Below are positions 22,573 to 32,277 of a stretch of DNA of 64,000 nucleotides, piece after piece. Position numbers and translations under genes: made by a program. Source of the DNA: Tropicimonas isoalkanivorans. GTDB lineage: Bacteria > Pseudomonadota > Alphaproteobacteria > Rhodobacterales > Rhodobacteraceae. The stretch spans positions 496,001 through 560,000 of the forward strand of contig NZ_FOLG01000001.1 in assembly GCF_900112335.1 (NCBI RefSeq), given 5' to 3'. The number at the start of each line of letters is the position of its first letter. Within the stretch, counting starts at the first letter, position 1. The notes under the pieces are model-generated. The model saw nothing but the letters and a program-made list of their open reading frames with translations, searched no databases and had not been told where the DNA came from.

Positions 22573-25500
22573 ATGCCCCAGACGCTCGACACCGCCCGTG
22601 CGCGCCTGCGCGCCCTCTACCTGCCAAATGAAACCGCCCGACTGGAGGAGATGACCGCCACGGCAGCGCTCTCAGACGCGGACCGGGGCAAGATCTGCGC
22701 CCGCGCCGCCGACTTGGTCACTGCGATCCGGCGTTCCGAGGACTCCGGCCTGATGGAGATGTTCCTCGCGGAATACGGGCTATCCACTGAAGAGGGCATC
22801 GCGTTGATGTGCTTGGCCGAAGCGCTGCTGCGTGTCCCCGATGCCGCCACGATCGACGCACTGATCGAAGACAAGATCGCGCCGTCGGACTGGAACATGC
22901 ACCTGCGCAAGTCGGCGTCTTATCTCGTCAACGCCTCCACCTGGGGGCTGCTGCTGACCGGCAAGGTGCTCGACAGCGACCACCCCGGGCTGGCCGGCAC
23001 GTTGCGGGGCGCCGTCCGCCGCCTGGGCGAGCCGGTGATCCGCACCGCCGTGGCCCAGGCCATGCGCCAGATGGGGAACCAGTTCGTGCTGGGCGAAAGC
23101 ATCGAAGCGGCGCTCAAGCGCGCGTCCAAGCTGGAGGCGAAGGGCTACACCTACTCTTACGATATGCTGGGAGAGGCCGCGCGAACCGAGGCGGACGCCT
23201 TGCGCTACCACGCCGCCTACCTCACCGCGATCGACAAGATCGGACCGGCGGCCAAAACCGGGGACATCCGCGCCAACCCTGGAATTTCGGTGAAGCTCTC
23301 CGCCTTGCACCCACGGTTCGAGGTGAGCCAGCGCGACAGAGTGATGAAGGAACTTGTGCCGCGCGTCCGCGACCTCGCTCTCGCCTGCAAGCATGCCGAC
23401 ATGGGCCTCAACATCGACGCGGAGGAAGCCGACCGGCTGGAAATGACGCTCGACGTGTTCGAGGCAGTGGCCCGCGACCCGGCGCTTGCCGGATGGGACG
23501 GCTTCGGCACGGTGGTGCAAGCCTACGGCCCGCGAGCGGTCGCAGCGATCGACTGGATCGTCGCTCTGGCCGAAGAGCTCGACCGCCGCTTCACCGTCCG
23601 TCTGGTCAAGGGCGCCTACTGGGACACCGAGATCAAGCGCGCGCAGGTGATGGGCCTGGCAGGCTTCCCGGTTTTCACCCGCAAGCCGGTGACGGATGTC
23701 AGCTACATCGCCTGCGCCCGGAAGCTGCTCTCGTCGACCGACCGGATTTACCCGCAATTCGCCACCCACAACGCCCATTCCGCCGCAGCCATCCTGCACA
23801 TGGCGCCAAACCGGGATTGCTTCGAATTCCAGCGCCTGCATGGCATGGGTGAACGCCTGCACCAGATCGTGAAGGACACCGAGGGCACCCGCTGCCGCAT
23901 CTACGCCCCGGTCGGCGCCCACCGCGACCTGCTCGCCTATCTCGTCCGCCGGCTACTCGAGAACGGCGCGAACTCCTCCTTCGTGAACCAGATCGTCGAT
24001 GAGACGGTGCCCGCCGAAGCGGTCGTCGCGGACCCGTTCGACGCCGCAAGGGCGGCCCTCGCCAGTTCCACGCCGGTCATCACACCTTCGGAGCTCTTCG
24101 GGGCGGCCCGACGCAACTCGCGCGGGTGGGACCTCTCGGAGCCGCAAGACTTAGCGGAGATCGACGCCGCCCGCGCCCCCCATCGGCATACGCAGTTCGT
24201 CGCGGCGCCCATTGTCGCGGGCACGGAGCAGACGGGGGACGGTGCCCCGGTGACAAACCCCGCCCACCCCGAGGACATCGTCGGCCACGTCACCGAGGCT
24301 ACCCCTCAGGCGATAGCGGACGCCATGGCCGCAGCCGAGCCGTGGGCCGCCCCACCGGCCACCCGCGCCGCGGTCCTGAACCGCGCGGCGGACCTCTACG
24401 AGCAGGAGTTCGGTCTGTTCTTTGCCCTCGCGGCCCGGGAAGCCGGAAAGACCCTGCCCGACGCGGTGGGCGAGCTGCGCGAAGCCGTGGACTTCCTGCG
24501 CTACTACGCCGGTCAGATCGCAGCGCTGGACCGACCGGCACGCGGCACCTTCGCCTGCATCTCACCCTGGAACTTCCCTCTCGCGATCTTTACCGGCCAG
24601 ATCGCCGCCGCGCTGGCCGCTGGCAACGCCGTCCTCGCCAAACCGGCGGAACAGACGCCCCTCATCGCCGCTGCCGCCGTACGCCTGCTGCACCAGGCCG
24701 GCGTCCCCGTCACCGCTCTTCAACTCCTGCCCGGTCGCGGCGAAACCGTTGGCGCCGCTCTGACGTCGGACCCGCGTATCGACGGCGTCTGTTTCACCGG
24801 CGGCACGGACACCGCGCGGATCATCCACCGCTCTATGGCGGAAAACCTGGCCCCCGATGCGCCGCTGATTGCAGAAACCGGCGGGCTCAACGCAATGATC
24901 GTTGACAGCACGGCGCTGCCGGAACAGGCGGTGCGGGACATTCTCGCCTCCGCCTTCCAAAGCGCAGGACAGCGGTGCTCCGCCCTGCGCTGCCTGTATG
25001 TGCAGGAGGACATCGCCGACGGCCTGCTGGAGATGCTTCGGGGCGCGATGAACTGCCTGCGTGCAGGCGATCCGTGGGACCTGTCCACCGACCTCGGCCC
25101 GGTGATCGACAGCGAGGCGCGCGAAACCATCGAGCGCCACGTTGCCCAAGCAAATGCCGACGGCCGCCTTCTCTGCCGCCTGCCTGTGCCCCGGCACGGG
25201 CTCTTCGCCGGCCCCGCGGTCATCCGCGTTCCCGGGATCGAGGCGTTGGAACGTGAGGTCTTCGGACCGGTCTTGCACGTGGCCACCTTCCGCGCCGAGG
25301 AGCTTGGCACGGTCATCGACCGGATCAATGCCACCGGCTACGGGCTGACGTTCGGCCTGCATACCCGGATCGACGACCGGGTGCAGACTGTGGTGGACCG
25401 CGTGACCGCAGGCAACATCTACGTCAACCGCAACCAGATCGGCGCCGTCGTCGGCTCCCAGCCCTTCGGGGGCGAGGGGCTTTCGGGAACGGGGCCGAAG

Positions 25501-26028
25501 GCGGGCGGTCCGGCCTACCTGCCCCGTTTCACCCGGCCCGAGGCCCCAACGGTCGCCCGATCGACGCCTGAACACAGCGCCGACCTGGCGACTGTTCAAA
25601 AAGCGATACATGCCGCACGGTCGCCCGCCCGCCCGATCTCGCGGCAGGAGATGCCCGGCCCCACCGGCGAGTCGAACCGCCTCTCCACCCTGCCCCGCAA
25701 ACCGATCCTCTGCCTCGGCCCCGGCAAGGAGACCGCCACAGCGCAGGCAGCGGAGGTGGTAACCGCTGGCGCCGTACCCGTTGTCGTCGAGGGCCAGTTG
25801 GACGCGGCCGCCCTATCCAGCCTCGAGGGCTTCGGCGCCGTCATCTGGTGGGGCGAGGAGGACACGGCGCGCACCCTCCGCCAGGCACTCGCCAGCCGCG
25901 ACGGCCCGATCCTGCCGCTTGTCACCGCCTCCGGCGAGACCACCTCGTTCCACCTCGAACGTCACGTCTGCGTCGATACCACCGCGTCTGGCGGAAACGC
26001 CGCACTGTTGGCGGCGGCGGCCCCCTAG
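22573..26028 (+). CDS. putA: Bifunctional proline dehydrogenase / P5C dehydrogenase
   Basis: 1151-residue enzyme that oxidises proline to glutamate in two steps with FAD and NAD. The proline dehydrogenase barrel (about 60-470) shows NPGISVKLSALHPRF, RLVKGAYWDTEIKRAQ and TRKPVTDVSYIACARKLL. The aldehyde dehydrogenase part (about 540-1000) shows FACISPWNFPLAIFTGQIAAALAAGNAVLAKPAEQTP, CFTGGTDTARII, AETGGLNAMIVDSTA (general-base Glu) and FQSAGQRCSALRCL with catalytic Cys802. A C-terminal vestigial domain (about 1030-1151) follows. It lacks the N-terminal ribbon-helix-helix DNA-binding segment of E. coli PutA, so regulation must come from the divergent putR. The start at 22573 gives the family N-terminus MPQTLDTARARLRALY. 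Confidence 0.95.
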   Translation: MPQTLDTARARLRALYLPNETARLEEMTATAALSDADRGKICARAADLVTAIRRSEDSGLMEMFLAEYGLSTEEGIALMCLAEALLRVPDAATIDALIEDKIAPSDWNMHLRKSASYLVNASTWGLLLTGKVLDSDHPGLAGTLRGAVRRLGEPVIRTAVAQAMRQMGNQFVLGESIEAALKRASKLEAKGYTYSYDMLGEAARTEADALRYHAAYLTAIDKIGPAAKTGDIRANPGISVKLSALHPRFEVSQRDRVMKELVPRVRDLALACKHADMGLNIDAEEADRLEMTLDVFEAVARDPALAGWDGFGTVVQAYGPRAVAAIDWIVALAEELDRRFTVRLVKGAYWDTEIKRAQVMGLAGFPVFTRKPVTDVSYIACARKLLSSTDRIYPQFATHNAHSAAAILHMAPNRDCFEFQRLHGMGERLHQIVKDTEGTRCRIYAPVGAHRDLLAYLVRRLLENGANSSFVNQIVDETVPAEAVVADPFDAARAALASSTPVITPSELFGAARRNSRGWDLSEPQDLAEIDAARAPHRHTQFVAAPIVAGTEQTGDGAPVTNPAHPEDIVGHVTEATPQAIADAMAAAEPWAAPPATRAAVLNRAADLYEQEFGLFFALAAREAGKTLPDAVGELREAVDFLRYYAGQIAALDRPARGTFACISPWNFPLAIFTGQIAAALAAGNAVLAKPAEQTPLIAAAAVRLLHQAGVPVTALQLLPGRGETVGAALTSDPRIDGVCFTGGTDTARIIHRSMAENLAPDAPLIAETGGLNAMIVDSTALPEQAVRDILASAFQSAGQRCSALRCLYVQEDIADGLLEMLRGAMNCLRAGDPWDLSTDLGPVIDSEARETIERHVAQANADGRLLCRLPVPRHGLFAGPAVIRVPGIEALEREVFGPVLHVATFRAEELGTVIDRINATGYGLTFGLHTRIDDRVQTVVDRVTAGNIYVNRNQIGAVVGSQPFGGEGLSGTGPKAGGPAYLPRFTRPEAPTVARSTPEHSADLATVQKAIHAARSPARPISRQEMPGPTGESNRLSTLPRKPILCLGPGKETATAQAAEVVTAGAVPVVVEGQLDAAALSSLEGFGAVIWWGEEDTARTLRQALASRDGPILPLVTASGETTSFHLERHVCVDTTASGGNAALLAAAAP

Positions 26029-26046
26029 CGCTCCCGCCCTCCGGGG

Positions 26047-26116
26047 CTTCTTGTGTCAAAAAATATCCTCGGGGGGAGCGCGGCCCAGCCGCGCGGGGGG
26101 GCAGACAGCCCCCCGC
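26047..26116 (+). repeat. Extragenic twin-hairpin element, copy 1 (family A)
   Basis: Starts with CTTCTTGTGTC, then AAAATATCC and a G-run, then hairpin 1 GCGCGGC/GCCGCGC (26078-26094, 3-base loop) and hairpin 2 GGGGGGC/GCCCCCC (26096-26114, loop AGACA). It lies just after putA. The same layout recurs at 35142 and, inverted, at 42144. Confidence 0.85.
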
Positions 26117-26197
26117 CTGCCGCGCCACACGCGCGCGGTCGTCGGTCTTGCACCGCCCCCGGCCCCATGGCAGGGAAGTGGCAGAAAGATCCGCAAA

Positions 26198-27283
26198 ATG
26201 ACGCTCCCCCCCTCCTCCCTTTGGCCGCGTATCGCCCTCGCAGCGGTGGTCGGCATCCTGTGCGGACTGATCGCGCGACGCATCGGCATGCCGCTGCCCT
26301 GGATGCTCGGCCCCATGCTGGGCTGCGGAATCGCCAGCCTGTCCGGCGCCCCGCTTCACGGACCAGCCGGTTTGCGGCTGGTCGTCATTCCGATCATCGG
26401 GGTGATGCTGGGGTCAGGCTTCCATCCAGAGATCCTTGGCCACATGGCCGCCTGGAGCGGCACCCTGCTGCTCCTGCCCGCGTTCCTCGCTGTCGCGACC
26501 TTCACGAGCTATACGTTCTACCGCCGAGTCGGCGGCTACGATCCGGTCAACGCCTTCTTCTGCGCGGCGCCCGGCGGGTTGAACGAGATGATTGCGCTCG
26601 GCGGCAGCGCCGGGGGAGACGAACGGCGCATCGCGCTCGCCCACGCCCTGCGGGTCTTCCTCACTATTTCGGCCATCGCCCTGTTCTATGCGCTGGTCCT
26701 CGGCATCCGCGCCAACCGCAGTCCCGGCACCTGGGTGGGCCTCGGCGACCTCGGTCTGGCAGACTGGGCAATCCTGAGTTTCTGCGCCGTCTTGGGAGCA
26801 GTCGGCGGCAAGCGGCTCCACCTGCCTGCGCCGCAACTTTTCGGCCCCGGGTTGCTCAGCGCGGCCGCGCACCTGACCGAGGTAGTGACTCTTCCGCCGC
26901 CGACCCTCCTCGTCGTCGCCAGCCAGATCACCATCGGGACCATCCTGGGGTGCCGCTTCGCCGGTGTCAGCTTGCGCGAAACGGGGCGGGACATGATCCT
27001 CGGCGTCGGTGCAACGCTGGCGCTTCTGGCAGTTACGGTGGCGTTCGCGGCGCTCCTCTTGCCGCTCGCTGGCACGCCGTTGGCGCAAGGCGTGCTGGCC
27101 TATTCTCCGGGCGGCCTGACGGAGATGTCGCTTCTGGCGCTCTCCATGGGGCAGGACGTGGCCTACGTCTCCTCCATGCATATCGCGCGGATCGTCCTTG
27201 TTCTTTTCGCGATGACGACGCTCTTCAGAATTATCGGAAAGCACCTGATCGCCGCCTCCCGCGGCAGGCCTAAGGACTCATAA
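26198..27283 (+). CDS. AbrB-family membrane protein
   Basis: 361-residue integral membrane protein of the AbrB family (E. coli AbrB; often mis-called ammonia monooxygenase). Function unknown; possibly a transporter or regulator. About ten hydrophobic segments are visible, from ALAAVVGILCGLIARRIG to ARIVLVLFAMTTLFRII, arranged as two homologous halves. Each half has the repeated signature PLPWMLGPMLGCGIASL / LHLPAPQLFGPGLLSAAAHL and the pattern AFFCAAPGGLNEMIALG / LAYSPGGLTEMSLLAL. The ATG at 26198 starts just before the first membrane segment. It is separated from putA by the twin-hairpin element and is not obviously related to proline use. Confidence 0.88.
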   Translation: MTLPPSSLWPRIALAAVVGILCGLIARRIGMPLPWMLGPMLGCGIASLSGAPLHGPAGLRLVVIPIIGVMLGSGFHPEILGHMAAWSGTLLLLPAFLAVATFTSYTFYRRVGGYDPVNAFFCAAPGGLNEMIALGGSAGGDERRIALAHALRVFLTISAIALFYALVLGIRANRSPGTWVGLGDLGLADWAILSFCAVLGAVGGKRLHLPAPQLFGPGLLSAAAHLTEVVTLPPPTLLVVASQITIGTILGCRFAGVSLRETGRDMILGVGATLALLAVTVAFAALLLPLAGTPLAQGVLAYSPGGLTEMSLLALSMGQDVAYVSSMHIARIVLVLFAMTTLFRIIGKHLIAASRGRPKDS

Positions 27284-27430
27284 AGTTTCAAATTGGCCAC
27301 GAATGTGATACAGATCGTTTCGTAACGGTTTGTGTATTCCGCGAGTCGCCTTGCCTGGGGTACTCTGGGTGTACATTTACAATCGCGGCAAAAGGTCTCG
27401 GCCTTGAGCTATTTTGAGTGAGTACCTGTC

Positions 27431-27583
27431 ATGAACGATTTTCAGAATCCCGCCCCGAAGACGCAACCGGAGCAGCCGCCCGAGGCCAGAAGGCGCAAAG
27501 ACCCACATCGTCAGCAGCCCAAGCCTGCGCCAGAGGTCAGCCGCCATCCACGTTTCGTCTTCACAGATTTCGCCAGCATCTGA
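27431..27583 (+). CDS. Possible 50-residue proline-rich small protein
   Basis: An ATG frame of 50 codons encodes a hydrophilic, basic, proline- and glutamine-rich peptide (NPAPKTQPEQPPEARRRKDPHRQQPKPAPEVSRHPRFVF). A weak TGAGTGAG lies about ten bases upstream. The composition is non-random, but there is no recognised family and no clear promoter, and such short frames often arise by chance in high-GC DNA. Confidence 0.25.
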   Translation: MNDFQNPAPKTQPEQPPEARRRKDPHRQQPKPAPEVSRHPRFVFTDFASI

Positions 27584-27702
27584 GTCCCCACCTAGCGCCG
27601 ATTCAAACCCGGCGTCGGATCTGACATGAATCGATGCCGAACCGGGTCGTGCCAGAAATTTGTAGGTGTGTACCTCGGCGTCGGACAGTGTGCAGCCGAA
27701 AA

Positions 27703-27732
27703 TGCAATGGCCGCCTCCGGGGAGACGGCCAT
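27703..27732 (-). terminator. Terminator of ndk
   Basis: ATGGCCG (27707-27713) pairs with CGGCCAT (27726-27732); with the internal CTCC/GGAG the stem is about 11 bp. On the minus strand it is followed by TGCATTTTC. It lies 23 bases past the ndk stop. Confidence 0.7.
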
Positions 27733-27754
27733 CGTTCAAACTTGCTGCATCACG

Positions 27755-28177
27755 TCAGCCGACGAGTTCAAGACTCGAGAAGAAGAAGGCAATCTCGACC
27801 GCCGCGGTCTCCGGGGCATCGGAGCCGTGCACGGAGTTCTCGCCCACCGACTCGGCGAATTCGGCGCGGACCGTGCCCGGCGCAGCGTCGGCCGGGTTGG
27901 TCGCCCCCATCACTTCGCGGTTCTTGGCGATGGCGCTTTCCCCTTCGAGGACCTGCACCACGACGGGCTCGGACGCCATGAACGTGGTCAGTTCATCAAA
28001 GAACGGGCGCTCTTTGTGGACGGCGTAAAATGCGCCAGCCTGCTCCTTGGTGAGCTGGATGCGCTTCTGCGCGATGATCCGCAGGCCGGCATCCTCGAAC
28101 TTGGCGTTGATCTTGCCGGTCAGGTTCCGCTTGGTGGCGTCGGGTTTGATGATGGACAGGGTGCGTTCGATGGCCAT
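27755..28177 (-). CDS. ndk: Nucleoside-diphosphate kinase
   Basis: 140-residue enzyme that balances nucleoside triphosphates by a phospho-histidine intermediate; cytoplasmic. The sequence is a full-length match to the family: [43 protein letters not shown], with the active-site motif [14 protein letters not shown] placing the phosphorylated residue at His117, plus the conserved [17 protein letters not shown] and [16 protein letters not shown]-terminus. The start at 28177 is the family start, preceded by GAAGG-rich sequence. Single gene with its own terminator, divergent from an ABC-F gene. Confidence 0.97.
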   Translation of the reverse strand: MAIERTLSIIKPDATKRNLTGKINAKFEDAGLRIIAQKRIQLTKEQAGAFYAVHKERPFFDELTTFMASEPVVVQVLEGESAIAKNREVMGATNPADAAPGTVRAEFAESVGENSVHGSDAPETAAVEIAFFFSSLELVG

Positions 28178-28414
28178 GGTCTCGCCTTCTCTATTGCTCG
28201 CGGCGGGCGCGCCGCCCGCCTGTCTATTCCGGCGCCGCCCTAGCACGGCGCCCATGCCTTGAAAAGCCATGTCAGCGGCACGGCGCTCCGGTCGGCGTGG
28301 CTCCGGCGGTGACGGACCGGGCGCGTTCATACCGTGCGGATCGCCGTAGTGCCGACCGCAGCCAAGGGGGGGGCCCCTCTTTACGACGCCCCCGGTTTGA
28401 GGCATGGCGACGCC

Positions 28415-30271
28415 ATGCTCAGGCTCACCGATATCTCCTATTCCGTCGAAGGCCGTCCGTTGATCGACCATGCCTCGGCGGTCGTCCCCACCGGGCACAA
28501 GGTGGGCGTCGTCGGACGCAACGGCACCGGCAAGACCACGCTCTTCCGGTTGATCCGCGGTGAACTGACCCTGGAGACGGGGAGCATCGAGGTCCCGCGC
28601 GGCGCCCGCATCGGCGGCGTGGCGCAGGAGGTCCCGGGCAACGACGTGTCCCTTATCGACACGGTGCTTGCCGCCGATACGGAGCGCGCCGCGCTCCTTG
28701 GGGAGGCGGAAACCGCGACCGACCCCGCCCGCATCGCCGAGGTTCAGACCCGGCTTGCCGATATCGACGCCTGGTCGGCGGAGGCGCGCGCCGCCTCCAT
28801 CCTGCGCGGCCTCGGCTTCGAGCCCGAGCAGCAGTCCATGCCCTGTTCCGCCTTTTCCGGCGGCTGGCGGATGCGTGTGGCGCTGGCCGCTGTGCTCTTC
28901 GCCCAGCCCGACCTGCTGCTTCTCGACGAGCCCACGAACTACCTCGACCTCGAAGGCGCGCTCTGGCTCGAGACCTACCTTACGCGCTATCCGCACACCG
29001 TCTTGATCGTCTCTCACGACCGGGCGCTGCTCAACCGCTCGGTGCAGGCGATCCTGCATCTGGAGGACCGCAAGCTCACGCTCTACCAAGGCGCCTACGA
29101 CACCTTCGCCGAAACGCGCGCGGCCCGGCTGGCGGCTGCGGAGTCCGAGGCGAAGCGGCAGGAGGTCCGACGGGCGCACCTTCAGAGCTACGTGGACAGG
29201 TTCCGGTACAAGGCGGACAAGGCGAAGCAGGCGCAGTCGCGCCTAAAGATGATCGCGCGACTGAAGCCCATTTCGACTCCGCAGGAAGCGGCGCTGCGCC
29301 GTTTCACCTTCCCCGAGCCGGAGGAACTCTCGCCCCCCATCATCGCCACGGAAGGGGCCGCCATCGGCTATGGCGACACGACCGTCCTGTCGCGCCTGAG
29401 CCTGCGCATCGACCAGGATGACCGGATCGCGCTTCTGGGCAAGAACGGCGAAGGCAAGTCGACCCTGTCGAAGTTCCTCGCCCAAAGGCTGGAGGCGCAA
29501 AAGGGGCGCATCACGCGGGCCAACAAGCTGCGTGTCGGGTATTTCGCCCAGCACCAAGTGGACGAACTTCGGGTCGACGAGACGCCGTTGGAGCATCTGC
29601 GACGACTGCGCCCGGACGAGCCGCCGACGAAGTTGAGGGCACGGCTCGGCGGCTTCGGCATCGGGGCGGAGCAGGCCGAGACGGTCGTGGCAAAGCTCTC
29701 CGGCGGGCAAAAGGCGCGACTGTCGCTTATGCTGGCCACGCTTGACGCGCCGCATCTCCTGATCCTCGACGAACCGACCAACCACCTCGACATCGAAAGC
29801 CGCGAGGCGCTGGTGGAAGCGCTGACCGCCTATTCGGGGGCGATCATCCTCGTCAGCCACGATCTGCACCTGCTGTCCCACGTGGCCGACCGGCTTTGGC
29901 TGGTCTCTGGCGGCCGGGTCACCCCGTTCGAGGACGACCTTGACGCCTATCGGGCCATGCTGCTTGAGCGGGACCGGCCGGAACGCCCGAAGCCGGAGTC
30001 CAAGCCGAGGCGTGTGAGCCAATCGGCGATCCTTGAGCTGAAGTCGGACGTGAAGAAATGCGAACAACGCATAGAAAAGCTTTCCGAAATGCGGGAAACG
30101 CTGGCCGCGAGACTGGCAGATCCGTCGGTCTATGAGGATCGGAACCGTGACAAGATGGAACTTTGGCAGAAGAAATTTGCCGAGGTGGAAGACGCCCTTG
30201 AGCGGGCCGAGGCTCTTTGGATGGAAGCGGAGGAACGGCTGGACGCCGCGCGGACGCAGCCGGCCGGCTGA
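28415..30271 (+). CDS. ABC-F family ATPase (YheS/Uup type)
   Basis: 618-residue cytoplasmic ABC-F protein with two ATPase domains and no membrane segments; such proteins act on ribosomes. Domain 1 has [14 protein letters not shown], signature [13 protein letters not shown] and [21 protein letters not shown]. Domain 2 (after a charged linker, [37 protein letters not shown]) has [28 protein letters not shown] and [26 protein letters not shown]-terminal coiled coil ([31 protein letters not shown]) completes the YheS-like layout. The ATG at 28415 is the family start; an in-frame ATG at 28334 would add 27 unrelated residues. Confidence 0.93.
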   Translation: MLRLTDISYSVEGRPLIDHASAVVPTGHKVGVVGRNGTGKTTLFRLIRGELTLETGSIEVPRGARIGGVAQEVPGNDVSLIDTVLAADTERAALLGEAETATDPARIAEVQTRLADIDAWSAEARAASILRGLGFEPEQQSMPCSAFSGGWRMRVALAAVLFAQPDLLLLDEPTNYLDLEGALWLETYLTRYPHTVLIVSHDRALLNRSVQAILHLEDRKLTLYQGAYDTFAETRAARLAAAESEAKRQEVRRAHLQSYVDRFRYKADKAKQAQSRLKMIARLKPISTPQEAALRRFTFPEPEELSPPIIATEGAAIGYGDTTVLSRLSLRIDQDDRIALLGKNGEGKSTLSKFLAQRLEAQKGRITRANKLRVGYFAQHQVDELRVDETPLEHLRRLRPDEPPTKLRARLGGFGIGAEQAETVVAKLSGGQKARLSLMLATLDAPHLLILDEPTNHLDIESREALVEALTAYSGAIILVSHDLHLLSHVADRLWLVSGGRVTPFEDDLDAYRAMLLERDRPERPKPESKPRRVSQSAILELKSDVKKCEQRIEKLSEMRETLAARLADPSVYEDRNRDKMELWQKKFAEVEDALERAEALWMEAEERLDAARTQPAG

Positions 30272-30315
30272 ACTTTCGGGATGACCCCAGCCGCGATACC
30301 CCCTATGGCGGCGGT

Positions 30316-30936
30316 ATGGACTGGACATTCTACATAAATGCTTTCGTGGCGCTCTTCGTGGTCATCGACCCGATCGGCATGGTGCCGATCTTCATCGCAC
30401 TGACCCAGGGCCACCCGGCCCAGGAGCGGCTGGCAATCGGGCGACGTTCGCTCCTTCTGGCGTTCCTCGTGTTGCTGCTGTTCGGCCTTCTGGGCGAAGC
30501 GGTTCTGGGGTTCGTCGGGATCTCCTTCCCGGCGTTCCGGATCGCGGGCGGGGCGCTTCTGTTCCTGACGGCGCTCGACATGCTCTTCGAACGCCGCACC
30601 GCCCGGCGGGACCACACAGCCGAAGAATACGAGCGCACCGACCCGTCCGTCTTCCCCCTGGCCATTCCGCTACTCGCCGGTCCGGGCGCGATCACGACGA
30701 TGATCCTGCTGGTGGGCCAGAGCGAGACGCCCCTCGAGCTTACGGGCGTCTTCGTCGTCATGGCGCTTGTTCTTTTGGGCTGCGCCATCCTGTTCCGGGC
30801 CGCGGGCGGGCTCGAACGGCTTCTCGGCCGGACCGGCACCGTCGTCGCAACGCGGTTGCTGGGGATGTTGCTGGCGGCGCTCTCCGTCCAATTCATGCTC
30901 GACGGGCTGCGGGGCGCCGGGCTAATGCCCGGATAG
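30316..30936 (+). CDS. MarC-family integral membrane protein
   Basis: 206-residue inner-membrane protein of the MarC/UPF0056 family; function unknown despite the historical link to multiple antibiotic resistance. Six hydrophobic segments are visible. The family signature FYINAFVALFVVIDPIGMVPIFIALTQG opens the protein, and FPLAIPLLAGPGAITTMILL lies near the middle, followed by GTVVATRLLGMLLAALSVQFMLDGL at the end. The ATG at 30316 gives the family start. It lies 44 bases after the ABC-F gene and may be co-transcribed with it and with the protease gene downstream. Confidence 0.92.
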   Translation: MDWTFYINAFVALFVVIDPIGMVPIFIALTQGHPAQERLAIGRRSLLLAFLVLLLFGLLGEAVLGFVGISFPAFRIAGGALLFLTALDMLFERRTARRDHTAEEYERTDPSVFPLAIPLLAGPGAITTMILLVGQSETPLELTGVFVVMALVLLGCAILFRAAGGLERLLGRTGTVVATRLLGMLLAALSVQFMLDGLRGAGLMPG

Positions 30937-31015
30937 CCCGGTCACTGGCGCCGGGCCCTCCCACTTCCTACATATCAAGGGCCGCGTCCCGTCGTCGGGG
31001 CACGAAGGAGGGTCC

Positions 31016-31597
31016 ATGAGCGCCGACCAGACCGCCTCGCTGATCTACCTGATGCTGCTGGGGACTGTGATCGCCAGCTATTTCTTCCTGTCCAACCGGC
31101 AGTCCCTCGGCCGTACCATGCGGCAGGCGGGGCTTTGGGTGCTGATCTTCATCGGGGCGATCGTGGCCTATGGGCTCTGGGATGACCTGCGCGATACGGT
31201 CCTGCCGCAACAGTCGGTCTTCGCGGAGGAAGGCCGGGTCGAGGTGCCGCTTTCTTCGGACGGACATTACCACATGGTCCTTCGGGTCAACGGCACGCCT
31301 GTGGAGTTCGTTATCGACACCGGCGCATCGGACATCGTTCTGACCCGCGAGGACGCCGAGCGCGCCGGAATCGCGACGGACGATCTGCCGTTCTCCGGTG
31401 TCGCCAACACCGCGAACGGAACGGTGCGGACGGCGCGGGTCAGGCTGGACGAGGTGTCGTTGGGCGGCATCACGGACCAGAACGTTCCGGCAGTGATCAA
31501 CGGCGGCGAGATGTGGGGCTCCCTGCTTGGCATGGCGTACCTCAACCGCTTCGCGGAGGTGACCTTCGGCCGCGGAAAGATGATTCTCACACGCTGA
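31016..31597 (+). CDS. Membrane-anchored retropepsin-like aspartic protease (TIGR02281 type)
   Basis: 193-residue protein with two N-terminal membrane segments (about 6-25 and 38-56) and a periplasmic clan AA aspartic protease domain. The active-site motif VEFVIDTGASDIVLT puts the catalytic Asp at 101; as in retropepsins a single motif is present, so activity would need a dimer. The other family block is LDEVSLGGITDQNVPAVINGGEMWGSLLGMAYLNRF. GAAGGAGGG before the ATG at 31016 is a strong ribosome site. Widespread in Rhodobacterales and Rhizobiales; the substrate is unknown. Confidence 0.9.
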   Translation: MSADQTASLIYLMLLGTVIASYFFLSNRQSLGRTMRQAGLWVLIFIGAIVAYGLWDDLRDTVLPQQSVFAEEGRVEVPLSSDGHYHMVLRVNGTPVEFVIDTGASDIVLTREDAERAGIATDDLPFSGVANTANGTVRTARVRLDEVSLGGITDQNVPAVINGGEMWGSLLGMAYLNRFAEVTFGRGKMILTR

Positions 31598-31734
31598 CCG
31601 GACGTGGGCCAGCGATCCCGCAGTGCCTTGACGCCGATCATGGCTGCAGCCCGAAATCCAAGGTAGATTTTCCGCGGGAGGCCCGAGGGCCTTCCCGGCC
31701 CCGCCGGGGTTCCTCCCAGATGGAGGAGGGAGCC

Positions 31735-32208
31735 ATGTCACACACCAGGCACATCGCGATTACCCTGGCAGCAGCCGCGTTCTCGCTGGCAGGAGGGGCG
31801 GCTATGGGGCAGGACGAGATCGGACGGACGGAATATCTCGGCGCCTGCGCAAGCTGCCACGGCGTCGATGCCCATGGCGGCGGTGAGGTCTCCAAGTATA
31901 TGACCGTCGAGGTTCCGGATCTGACGAAGCTCGCAGCCGCAAATGATGGCGTCTTCCCGATGCTGGAGGTGATTCACATCATCGACGGGCGCACCGGCGT
32001 GAGGGGCCACGGAACCGACATGCCGGTTTGGGGCACCGGATTCCGCCTGACCGACCGGGAAGTGCTGGACCAAGAGAAGCAGATGCCCACCTGGGGAGAG
32101 ATCTTCCGCTCCGCCATCGGTGAGGAAGCCGGACCCTACGGAGCCGAGACGATCGTTCGGGGTCGGATGTTCTCCATCGCGCTCTATCTGGAGTCCATTC
32201 AGGAGTAG
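31735..32208 (+). CDS. Periplasmic c-type cytochrome
   Basis: 157-residue single-heme cytochrome c. Sec signal peptide at about 1-25 (LAGGAAMG before QDEIG). The heme-binding motif CASCH is at residues 38-42 (Cys38, Cys41, His42), and the likely distal ligand is Met in HGTDMPVWGTGF. The pattern PDLTKLAAANDGVFPMLEVIHIIDGR is typical of small cytochrome c class I proteins fused to no other domain. GGAGGAG lies eight bases before the ATG at 31735. It is not next to an oxidase or dehydrogenase, so the electron donor and acceptor are unknown. Confidence 0.88.
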   Translation: MSHTRHIAITLAAAAFSLAGGAAMGQDEIGRTEYLGACASCHGVDAHGGGEVSKYMTVEVPDLTKLAAANDGVFPMLEVIHIIDGRTGVRGHGTDMPVWGTGFRLTDREVLDQEKQMPTWGEIFRSAIGEEAGPYGAETIVRGRMFSIALYLESIQE

Positions 32209-32277
32209 GCCTGGAGTTGCGGCCCTCGTCCCGCCTGAGGTGAGAACGGATAAAAGCGCGGCGTCACTGGACGGACG

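Larger units (their letters stand above)
27284..27754. other. 471-base gap between abrB-like gene and ndk
   Basis: Convergent gap. It holds the ndk terminator (27703-27732) and one possible short frame at 27431-27583. The left end (27284-27340) is relatively AT-rich. No operon gene or RNA family was recognised. Confidence 0.5.

Noticed and set aside
27377-27739. Minus-strand 120-residue frame past ndk
   Set aside because: It overlaps the ndk terminator and has no recognisable domain or ribosome site.
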